Positions 32,473 to 40,745 of a stretch of 64,000 bases of DNA are shown here, piece by piece. Both the position numbers and the translations under genes were made by a program. Below the pieces are notes generated by a model that ran no database searches, was not told the origin of the DNA, and worked only from the letters and a program-made list of their open reading frames with translations. Origin of the DNA: an uncultured Pelagibacteraceae bacterium (GTDB lineage: Bacteria; Pseudomonadota; Alphaproteobacteria; Pelagibacterales; Pelagibacteraceae); contig CACGMC010000001.1 in the NCBI GenBank assembly GCA_902574035.1, positions 1-64,000 on the forward strand. Direction: 5' to 3'. Every line of letters begins with the position of its first letter. Within the stretch, counting starts at the first letter, position 1.

Positions 32473-33075
32473 TTATAATAATTTATCTATGTGTTTTTTA
32501 AAAGATTTGAATTCGTGCTTATCCTCATATTTTTTCTCATTTATGTAGATAGTGGGCGTAGAAGCTATATTAAATTTCTTTTGAGCCTCAATTCTCTCTT
32601 TTAAAATAATATCTTGTGAATTTTCATTTTCTAAACATTTTTCTAACTTGCTTTGCTCCATCCGAGACTCAACTCCAATTTTTATCAAAGTCTCATTAAT
32701 TTTTCTTATATCCGAACCTACCGCCCATTTTTTTTGCTCTTCATACATTTTGTTCAAAAGTTTAAATTTTGCCTCAGGGCTAGAGGCGCATCTCACTATT
32801 TTTTCTGCATTAAGAGCCGCTAAATCTAATGGGAAGGCATGATGCTCAAATTTGACTTTATTTGTGTCAATATAATTTACTTTAAGTTTTTCAAATATTT
32901 TTTTATGAAAAGATGCACAGTGAGGACAAGTTAAGGATGAAAAAACTTTAACTGTAATTTTTGCATTTTCATTACCTATTTTTAAAGACTCACTTAATAC
33001 ATTTGTGGCTATGAAAAATTGAGTCATAGCGAAAAATATAATAATGGAGTATTTATTTTTTTTTATTAAAAGCAT
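32473..33075 (-). CDS. DsbA-family thiol:disulfide oxidoreductase
   Basis: Signal peptide, FSSLTCPHCASFHKK (CPHC), ASTPTIYINEKK cis-Pro loop. Confidence 0.88.
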   Translation of the reverse strand: MLLIKKNKYSIIIFFAMTQFFIATNVLSESLKIGNENAKITVKVFSSLTCPHCASFHKKIFEKLKVNYIDTNKVKFEHHAFPLDLAALNAEKIVRCASSPEAKFKLLNKMYEEQKKWAVGSDIRKINETLIKIGVESRMEQSKLEKCLENENSQDIILKERIEAQKKFNIASTPTIYINEKKYEDKHEFKSFKKHIDKLL

Positions 33076-33547
33076 TAATTAAATTTTCGAGTTTATTTTT
33101 CAAATTCGTATTTTTAATATTGTCTAATCTAATACTATATTTTTTTTTATCTTTTATTTCGATATGATCTTTATGATCTTTTTTCAATTTATTATAGTCA
33201 GTGTTCATTATTTTAATCTGTAAATTGTTAATAAAAGTATAACCGAAATGAGAGTTGATTTTATCAATAATGTTTTTCTTATTATACTCAATATCAATTT
33301 CTTTTCCATGGATCACATTAACTATTAAAGTTACTTCTTTTGAACCACCCTGAGCTTTTATATTAGATGGATAACAATTATTTGAAATTTCGTTACCAAC
33401 AATTTTAGTCCAATTATCAACAAGCGAGGATAAATTAAATCCATTTTTCTTTAAAATTTTTTTAATTTGCTGAGGCAAAGTGTTAGCTAATGGCCTAAGA
33501 CCTTGAATGAAGTTTTTAGTTAAACTATTATTATTTTTTTTATGCAT
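33053..33547 (-). CDS. dciA: DUF721/DciA family protein
   Basis: WTKIVGNEISNNCYPSNIK, INSHFGYTFINNLQI. Confidence 0.75.
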   Translation of the reverse strand: MHKKNNNSLTKNFIQGLRPLANTLPQQIKKILKKNGFNLSSLVDNWTKIVGNEISNNCYPSNIKAQGGSKEVTLIVNVIHGKEIDIEYNKKNIIDKINSHFGYTFINNLQIKIMNTDYNKLKKDHKDHIEIKDKKKYSIRLDNIKNTNLKNKLENLINAFNKKK

Positions 33548-34540
33548 ATTAATTTTAATTTATCAAAAAAAATTTTAGCTTGGTATGATAATAACAAGCG
33601 CATTTTACCTTGGCGTATAAGCAAAAAATCCAAAAATTTGCTTTATTATCGAGTTTTAAGTGAATTTATGTTGCAACAAACTCAAGTAAAAACTGTTATC
33701 CCTTATTTCAAAATATTTACAAAAAAATTTCAAACCCTTGAGTCTTTATCTAAAGCAAGTGAAAAGAAAGTATTAAAACTATGGGAGGGCCTAGGTTATT
33801 ATAGAAGAGCAAGAAACCTTTTGGCTTCATCTAAAATCTTGGTCAACAAATATAATTCAAAACTTCCTGAAGATATATTCGAAATAAAAAATTTACCAGG
33901 TATTGGAGAATACACTTCAAATGTATTAATTGCTCTAATATATAATAAACCAACACTTGCATTAGACGGTAACGTGAAAAGAGTTATTTCTAGAATTTTA
34001 AACATAGAAGAAAAAAAAATTGATTTTAATTATTTTAAAAATTTGAATAGCAATTATATATTTAATACCAATAGAAATTCTGACTTAGTTGAGGCCTTGA
34101 TGGAGTTCGGTGCTCTAGTTTGTAACTCAAAATTACCAAAATGCATTGAATGCCCAATTAAAAAAAATTGTAAATTTTTTAACTCACCTGATAAAATTAA
34201 AAAAATTAAAAAAATTAAAATCAAAGAAAATATAAATATTTTTTGCTACTTAAATAAAAATGGTCAAATAGCTTTGACTAAAAAAAATGATTTAGGTTTT
34301 TTAAACTCATTTAATTTACCACATATCGAAAGTGCAAAATGTAAAAAATCTTTTAAGAGTTGGAAATTGCTCTCAAAATATAAAAACTCAATATCAAATA
34401 AAAAATTAAATATAAATTTATATTACAAATTCTCTAAAAATATTCCAATGGATTATACATGGCACTCCATTAAAAAAAATGATGATTTTGTGCCTTCGTT
34501 TACAAAAAAAATATTTGAACAAGTTTCAGTTTTATTTTAA
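33542..34540 (+). CDS. mutY: A/G-specific adenine glycosylase
   Basis: LPWR, EFMLQQTQVKTVIPYF, LPGIGEYTSNVL, Fe-S ligands C-X6-C-X2-C-X5-C intact (CNSKLPKCIECPIKKNC). Confidence 0.95.
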   Translation: MHINFNLSKKILAWYDNNKRILPWRISKKSKNLLYYRVLSEFMLQQTQVKTVIPYFKIFTKKFQTLESLSKASEKKVLKLWEGLGYYRRARNLLASSKILVNKYNSKLPEDIFEIKNLPGIGEYTSNVLIALIYNKPTLALDGNVKRVISRILNIEEKKIDFNYFKNLNSNYIFNTNRNSDLVEALMEFGALVCNSKLPKCIECPIKKNCKFFNSPDKIKKIKKIKIKENINIFCYLNKNGQIALTKKNDLGFLNSFNLPHIESAKCKKSFKSWKLLSKYKNSISNKKLNINLYYKFSKNIPMDYTWHSIKKNDDFVPSFTKKIFEQVSVLF

Positions 34541-35670
34541 TGAAAAAAAAAATTGCAATAATTGGATCTGGAATTGCTGGGTTAACTTTAGCAAATTTTT
34601 TATATAAATACAAAAAACACGACTTTATGGTTTATGAAAAAAATGAAACTCTGCCCTTAGACGAAGGTTATGGCATACAAATTTCAAACAATGGCATTAA
34701 AATTTTAAATGAAATTAATTTTAGTAAAATTGGTGATGAGAAAATTTATCACCCAAGAGGTATCGATATTTATAATATTCAAAATAACAAAATATGTGAT
34801 TTAGATTTGACTCAATTTAATGCTATTGGTAGCAAGTATACAACTTTGCAGAGGTCCACTTTAATTGAATTTTTAAAAGATAATATTTATACTCAACACT
34901 TAAGGTTTGGAAAAAGAATTAGAGAAGTTTCTGAGTTAAAAAACAAGATACTAATTAAATTTGATGATAATACAAATGACCTTGTAGATTTTGTAATAGG
35001 TGCAGATGGAATTTTTTCTAACACTCGTACATTCTTTGAAAAGAAAAAAAACAAACCGATATTTAAAAATGCTATTGCAATTAGGACGATTCTTAAGCCC
35101 TTTCCTGAATTAGACATAGATCAGTCCAAGATTAGTCTTATGATGGGAAGAAATTGTCATTTGGTTTTTTACCCAATTAATAAAAAAAAAGAACTTAATC
35201 TCGTTTGTATAGTAAGACATAAGAAATATGACCCTGGTAATATTGAAATCTTGATTGAGAAAGTTGTAAAACAAAATCAGAATTTAAAAAAAATTTTTGA
35301 AAAAGATTTAAAATCTTTTCCATTATACGCTAATTCTAAAATACTTCCCTCAACTAATAGTAAAGTTTTTTATATTGGAGATGCATTTAATGGAATTCTA
35401 CCAACATTAGCTCAAGGCGCAGGACAATCGATAGAAAGTGCTTTCGAATTATTTAATTTAATTAAAGATGATAAAGAGAATAAACAAAATATTTACTTTC
35501 AACAAAGATCTAAAAGAGCAAAAATAGTTAGAAGAAGAACAAACTTTAATTTTTTGATATTTCATTTTTCAAGTAAATTTATGCAAAGAATAAGAAACTT
35601 TTTCATGAAATCTTTAATTAAAAGAAAAAGTTTTATTAATTCTTATTTGGGCACAGTTTATAAAAACTAG
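34540..35670 (+). CDS. FAD-dependent aromatic-ring monooxygenase (UbiH/salicylate hydroxylase-like)
   Basis: IIGSGIAGLTLANFL, DFVIGADGIFSNTR, YIGDAFNGILPTLAQGAGQSIESA. Confidence 0.88.
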   Translation: MKKKIAIIGSGIAGLTLANFLYKYKKHDFMVYEKNETLPLDEGYGIQISNNGIKILNEINFSKIGDEKIYHPRGIDIYNIQNNKICDLDLTQFNAIGSKYTTLQRSTLIEFLKDNIYTQHLRFGKRIREVSELKNKILIKFDDNTNDLVDFVIGADGIFSNTRTFFEKKKNKPIFKNAIAIRTILKPFPELDIDQSKISLMMGRNCHLVFYPINKKKELNLVCIVRHKKYDPGNIEILIEKVVKQNQNLKKIFEKDLKSFPLYANSKILPSTNSKVFYIGDAFNGILPTLAQGAGQSIESAFELFNLIKDDKENKQNIYFQQRSKRAKIVRRRTNFNFLIFHFSSKFMQRIRNFFMKSLIKRKSFINSYLGTVYKN

Positions 35671-36740
35671 ATTTGTTTTTCTGCAATAAATTTTTGTCTT
35701 AGACTATCAATTAAAACAGTTGAACCATTTACTCTGTAATGCCAGTAGGTCCAACCATTATAGCTATCCGCACCCATTATTTTTGCAGCAATTTTATGAA
35801 TTGAACCCTCCGAGTCCTTATATTTAATGCTTCCATCTACCATTATTTTTGCATTTATTTTTTTCTTTGGATCAAATAAAGATGTTCCAGGTTTAAGTAT
35901 ACCTAACTCCACTAGTGAACCAAAAGGTATTCTAGGTTTAGATTTGTTATTTTCAATTGTATCAAGATAACAATCATCAATAACTTTTGTTTTTTTTATC
36001 CTTTCTCTAGCAGCTTTAAAATATTTTATTTGTTTCTCTATTCCGTAGTAATTTCTGCCCAACTTCTTTGCGACAACAGCTGTTGTACCGGTACCTAAAA
36101 AAGGATCGAATATACGATCACCTTTATTAGTAGTAGCTAGTATAATTCTATGAAGTAATGACTCTGGTTTTTGAGTAGAATGAATTTTTTTTCCATTTTT
36201 CTTTAATCTTTCTTTTCCATTACAAATTGGAAAAGTCCAATCAGACCTCATTTGCAAATCATCGTTTAAACACTTAAGTGATTGATAATTAAACGTATAT
36301 TTTGAGTTTTTATTTTTTGATGCCCAAATAAGAGTTTCGTGCGCATTAGTAAACCTAGTCCCTCTAAAATTTGGCATCGGATTGTTTTTTCTCCAAATGA
36401 CATCATTGAGAAGCCAAAATTTTAAATTTTGTAAGTGGTAGCCTAATCGAAAAATATTATGATAAGAACCTATCACCCAAATACTTCCGTTGTCTTTTAA
36501 GATCCTTTTGCATTCAGTTAACCACAATTTACAGAAGTCATCGTAATCTTTAAAACTGTCAAACTGATCCCATTTGTCGTTTACTCCATATACTTTGCTT
36601 GCGTCTGGACGAGTTAACCTTTCTCCTATTTGCATGTTATATGGAGGGTCAGCAAAAATTAAATCAAAAGAATTTTCTGGAATTTTTTTTAATTCTTTTA
36701 AACAATCTCCATTAATAATTTTGTTTAAAAACTTTGACAT
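35667..36740 (-). CDS. ccrM: Adenine-specific DNA methyltransferase, CcrM type (predicted GANTC)
   Basis: DLIFADPPYNMQ, FLGTGTTAVVAKKLGRNYYGIE, C-terminal extension IPFGSLVELGILKPGTSLF... as in CcrM; start MSKFL preferred at 36740. Confidence 0.93.
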   Translation of the reverse strand: MSKFLNKIINGDCLKELKKIPENSFDLIFADPPYNMQIGERLTRPDASKVYGVNDKWDQFDSFKDYDDFCKLWLTECKRILKDNGSIWVIGSYHNIFRLGYHLQNLKFWLLNDVIWRKNNPMPNFRGTRFTNAHETLIWASKNKNSKYTFNYQSLKCLNDDLQMRSDWTFPICNGKERLKKNGKKIHSTQKPESLLHRIILATTNKGDRIFDPFLGTGTTAVVAKKLGRNYYGIEKQIKYFKAARERIKKTKVIDDCYLDTIENNKSKPRIPFGSLVELGILKPGTSLFDPKKKINAKIMVDGSIKYKDSEGSIHKIAAKIMGADSYNGWTYWHYRVNGSTVLIDSLRQKFIAEKQI

Positions 36741-36816
36741 ATCAAGATTCAACCTTAAATTGAATCCTTGGTCAATTATTTTTACGTGAAAAAATAGATT
36801 TTTAGTCGTTTAAAAA

Positions 36817-37437
36817 TTATTTTAACAACATCTTGTGTATTGGTCTAAAATTTTTCCTATGTAATGTTGTCAGTCCATGTTTTTTTAGTCCCGCAATATG
36901 CTGTTTAGTTCCGTACCCAAAATTTTTGTTCCAGCAATAGTGTTTAAATTTTTTAGACATTTTGATCATTAATTTGTCCCTGTAAACCTTGGCCAAAATA
37001 GAAGCTGCGCTTATACACTTAATCTTCTCATCACCTTTTACTATAGTTTTACATTCACTCACTACCTGAGGAGCAAAAATACCATCAATAAGTATCAAAT
37101 CTGGTTTTTTTGATAAACTTAAAATAGCTCTTTTCATCGATAATAAAGAAGCTTGTAGTATGTTTAATTTTTCAATTTCTTTTACTGAAGCTATTCCTAT
37201 GGAAAAAAAAGCGTTTTTTTTTATATGTTTAGACAACCTTAATCGTTGATTAAAGTTAAGTTTTTTTGAGTCTTTAATATGTTTTAGTCGATTTCCTTTT
37301 TTTAAGATTACTGCTGCCGAAACTACAGGGCCGGCTAAACTTCCTCTGCCCACTTCATCAACCCCAGCTATTATTTTTTTTTCAAATTTATTCAAATTTT
37401 TTTTAATTTTTCCCTTATCATTTTTAGGTCTATCCAA
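36817..37437 (-). CDS. rnhB: Ribonuclease HII
   Basis: IAGVDEVGRGSLAGPVVSAAVIL, DSKKL, KGDEKIKCISAASILAKVYRD. Confidence 0.95.
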   Translation of the reverse strand: MDRPKNDKGKIKKNLNKFEKKIIAGVDEVGRGSLAGPVVSAAVILKKGNRLKHIKDSKKLNFNQRLRLSKHIKKNAFFSIGIASVKEIEKLNILQASLLSMKRAILSLSKKPDLILIDGIFAPQVVSECKTIVKGDEKIKCISAASILAKVYRDKLMIKMSKKFKHYCWNKNFGYGTKQHIAGLKKHGLTTLHRKNFRPIHKMLLK

Positions 37438-38087
37438 GAAAATTTCTTTTGATCTGGTTGTCTTAAAAGATAAGCTGGATGAAAAGATACTATAGTATAA
37501 ATTTTAAAATTGCTAATATGAACCTCAAACCATTTCCCTCTCATTTTTGAAATGACTTCTGTATTTTGCATTATGGCATTCATGGCTGTACTACCTAAAA
37601 GCAAAACTATTTTTGGACTTATTATTTCGATATGCTTTTTTAGATAAGGAAGATATTTTTGTACTTCTTTATCTGTGGGTTTTCTATTTTCTGGCGGCCT
37701 ATAATTAACAACATTAGTAATATAAACGTTTTTACGACTTAAGTTTATAGCATGAAGCATTTTATCTAAAAGTTGTCCCGCTCTTCCAACAAAAGGGAAA
37801 CCCTCTTTATCTTCGTTAGCGCCAGGACCTTCTCCAATTATCATTATTTTTGAGTCTGGATTACCATCTGAAAATACAAGATTTGAAGCATTTTCTTTCA
37901 ACTTACAGTTTTTAATTTCACTTATTTGCTCTCTAAGTTTTTGTAAATTTTTAACTTTCTCCTTTTTAATATTAGGTTGTTTTTGGTTATATCGATTTAT
38001 TGACTTATTATTAAAGATTAAATTGTAATTAATTAAACTATAGTATTTAATTAACTTATTTAATTTGTTATTTATATTTTTCGACAT
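37392..38087 (-). CDS. udg: Family-4-like uracil-DNA glycosylase
   Basis: GEGPGANEDKEGFPFVGRAGQLLDKML, NVVNYRPPENRKPT, SFHPAYLLRQP. Confidence 0.9.
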   Translation of the reverse strand: MSKNINNKLNKLIKYYSLINYNLIFNNKSINRYNQKQPNIKKEKVKNLQKLREQISEIKNCKLKENASNLVFSDGNPDSKIMIIGEGPGANEDKEGFPFVGRAGQLLDKMLHAINLSRKNVYITNVVNYRPPENRKPTDKEVQKYLPYLKKHIEIISPKIVLLLGSTAMNAIMQNTEVISKMRGKWFEVHISNFKIYTIVSFHPAYLLRQPDQKKFSWIDLKMIREKLKKI

Positions 38088-38088
38088 T

Positions 38089-39798
38089 ATGTATAAAATT
38101 TTTAAACTAATTAAAATACTTTTACAAACTCTCTTTTTATATATTTTGTTATTCACAAGTTCTAGCATGAGTTTAGAAAAATATTATAGAGGAGACTCAG
38201 TATCAAAATATTTCTCTGGTATTCTTTCTTTAAAAGAAAACAGATACGAGGATTCTTATAATTTTCTTAAAAATCTTACCAATCTCGAAGATAATCACTC
38301 TGAATATTCAAAGTCATATATTGAAGCTTTAGTAAACAATGCGAAAATAAATGAAGCTTTTAAATACTCTATTAAACTTAAAAAAAAGAACGTGAATTTT
38401 TTTCAGAGTGACATAGTCATAATAAGTAAATTTATAAAAAGTAATGATTTCATTAAATCTTATGATTTTTTAGTTTCAATCAACAAAGAAAATACTCCTT
38501 TACAAGAATTACTTAGACAAATTATATTTAGCTGGGTGCAAGTAGAAAAATATAAATTAAATTATAGCGATGCACTTAAAGTTTTTCAACAGGTCAGCCC
38601 TAAATATAAAAATATTAATAAGATAAATAATGTTTTTTTAAACTGTTACTATGAAACTTCAAATGTAGAAACAAAGTTTTTAAATTTAATCAACGATCAG
38701 GATACTGACTTCTCAAGATATACATTTTTTTATGCTGACTATTTGATAAAAAAAAATTTGACGGATAAAGCAAATTCTATTTTGGAAAAAAAACTTATTG
38801 ACGTCCCAAGAAATTTATTACTTAACCAATTTTATTCTGATATCAATCAAAAAAAAAAGAACTATCTACAAAATAATTTTAATTGTAACAATATCTCTCA
38901 TATTATTTCTGAATTATTTTATATAACTGCTAATGCTTTATCGACCCAAGGTTTGTACTCATTATCAAATTTTTATATTAATTTAGCAAAATATTTAAAT
39001 CAAAACTTCTTTTCATATAATACTTTACTCGCAGAAAATTTTGTAGGAATTGAAGATTACCGAAAAGCAATACAAATTTATCAAGTTTTAAAAAAATATG
39101 GAGAACATTATAGTTGGCATTCAGCAAAACAGATAGCTCTGATAGATTCGGAGAAATTAAAAACAGAAAAGGCAATCAAGATATTAGAAAAAAACTATAA
39201 GAGTTTAGATTTACCAAACGTTTACCAGACTTATGATTTGGCACAATTTTTAAAAAATAATCAAAAATTTACACAGTCAATAAAATATTACTCCAAAGTA
39301 TTGCAAAATATTTCAAAAACACACGAATTATATCCTAAAGCAAAAGATGGAAGAGGTATAGCATATGAGCAAACCGGAGAGTGGCCAAAAGCTGAAATAG
39401 ATTTTTTAGACTCCTTAAAAGCAAAACCAAATCAAGCCTATGTCTTAAATTATTTAGCGTATAGCTGGATTGAAAAGGGAATCAACATTGATAAATCACT
39501 TAAAATGTTAGAAAAAGCCGATCAACTAAGATCTAACGATGGTTATATAACAGACTCCTTAGGGTGGGCGTTGTATAAATTAAAAAAATATAAAAAGGCA
39601 AAAGAATTTTTAAAAAAAGCTGTTCAACTTATGCCCTCAGATCCTATTGTGAATGATCATTTTGCTGATAGTTTATGGATGAATGGAAAGAAATTACAAG
39701 CTAGATACTATTGGAAATACGTATTAGGTTTAGAGGATGTTGAAGAAGATCTCAAAAATAAGATTATGAATAAAATCCTCAACGGTCCAGCTACATAA
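38089..39798 (+). CDS. TPR-repeat protein, exported/membrane-anchored
   Basis: N-terminal hydrophobic segment; C-terminal TPR repeats (AYVLNYLAYSWIEKG, GYITDSLGWALYKLKKYKKAKEFLKKAVQLMPSDP). Confidence 0.85.
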   Translation: MYKIFKLIKILLQTLFLYILLFTSSSMSLEKYYRGDSVSKYFSGILSLKENRYEDSYNFLKNLTNLEDNHSEYSKSYIEALVNNAKINEAFKYSIKLKKKNVNFFQSDIVIISKFIKSNDFIKSYDFLVSINKENTPLQELLRQIIFSWVQVEKYKLNYSDALKVFQQVSPKYKNINKINNVFLNCYYETSNVETKFLNLINDQDTDFSRYTFFYADYLIKKNLTDKANSILEKKLIDVPRNLLLNQFYSDINQKKKNYLQNNFNCNNISHIISELFYITANALSTQGLYSLSNFYINLAKYLNQNFFSYNTLLAENFVGIEDYRKAIQIYQVLKKYGEHYSWHSAKQIALIDSEKLKTEKAIKILEKNYKSLDLPNVYQTYDLAQFLKNNQKFTQSIKYYSKVLQNISKTHELYPKAKDGRGIAYEQTGEWPKAEIDFLDSLKAKPNQAYVLNYLAYSWIEKGINIDKSLKMLEKADQLRSNDGYITDSLGWALYKLKKYKKAKEFLKKAVQLMPSDPIVNDHFADSLWMNGKKLQARYYWKYVLGLEDVEEDLKNKIMNKILNGPAT

Positions 39799-39802
39799 AT
39801 TG

Positions 39803-40633
39803 ATGATTATAAAATCTTTTTCTAAAATCAATTTAACTTTGAGAGTTTTAAATAAATCAAATAATGGATTGCATAATATAGAGACTAATTCAGTATTAGT
39901 AGATCTACATGATAAAATAGAAATTAAAAAAAATAAAAAAGATTTAATAATTTTTAAGGGAAAATTTAATAAAAAAATTGATAACAAAAAAAATACCGTT
40001 TTTACAACATTAAAATTACTAAGAAGTCAAAATATTATTAGTAATTTTTATAAGGTTCTTATAACAAAAAATATTCCTGTATTTGCAGGTTTAGGAGGGG
40101 GCACTGGTAATTCAGTAAGTATCGTAAAACATTTTTTAAAAAATAATATAAATGAAAAATTAATAAAAATTCTAGAAAAAAAAATAGGCTCTGATTTTAG
40201 GTTGTTTTTAAATAATAACTCATTTCAAAAAAAATTAGGCAAGGTTTTTAAAACTCAAAATAAAATTCAAACTTTTTTAACAATAATATTTCCATATGTT
40301 AATTGCAAAACTAAAAATATTTATAAATCTGTAAAAAATTTTAGTCGATCATCAGGTGGTCGTTACTTCAAAAAAATGCGTAATAGTGAGTTCTTAAAAA
40401 ACATTAAAAAAGATCAAAATGACCTTCAGAAAATTGTAGAGAAAAAATATCCAAAAATCTCATATTTAATAAAATTTATTGAGAAACAAAAAGGCTGTGT
40501 TTTGTCTAGAATGACCGGCTCAGGCTCTGCTTGTTTTGGAGTTTTTAAATCAAAAAAAACTGCTAAACTTGCAATTTCTAAAATAAAAAGAAAATACCCT
40601 AAATACTGGTGCGTTATTACAAAAACTATTTAA
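39803..40633 (+). CDS. ispE: 4-diphosphocytidyl-2-C-methyl-D-erythritol kinase
   Basis: SFSKINLTLRVL, PVFAGLGGGTGNS, RMTGSGSACFGVF. Confidence 0.92.
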   Translation: MIIKSFSKINLTLRVLNKSNNGLHNIETNSVLVDLHDKIEIKKNKKDLIIFKGKFNKKIDNKKNTVFTTLKLLRSQNIISNFYKVLITKNIPVFAGLGGGTGNSVSIVKHFLKNNINEKLIKILEKKIGSDFRLFLNNNSFQKKLGKVFKTQNKIQTFLTIIFPYVNCKTKNIYKSVKNFSRSSGGRYFKKMRNSEFLKNIKKDQNDLQKIVEKKYPKISYLIKFIEKQKGCVLSRMTGSGSACFGVFKSKKTAKLAISKIKRKYPKYWCVITKTI

Positions 40634-40666
40634 TTTAAATTTTTTATGATATATGAAGCAAAGAAT

Positions 40667-40740
40667 TGGGGCATAGCCAAGCGGTAAGGCAGTGGTTTTT
40701 GGTACCACCATCCTAGGTTCGAATCCTAGTGCCCCAGCCA
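40667..40740 (+). tRNA. tRNA-Gln (anticodon TTG), CCA encoded
   Basis: Acceptor TGGGGCA/TGCCCCA, anticodon stem GTGGT/ACCAC with loop TTTTGGT, T arm CTAGGTTCGAATCCTAG, 3' GCCA. Confidence 0.96.
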
Positions 40741-40745
40741 AAATA

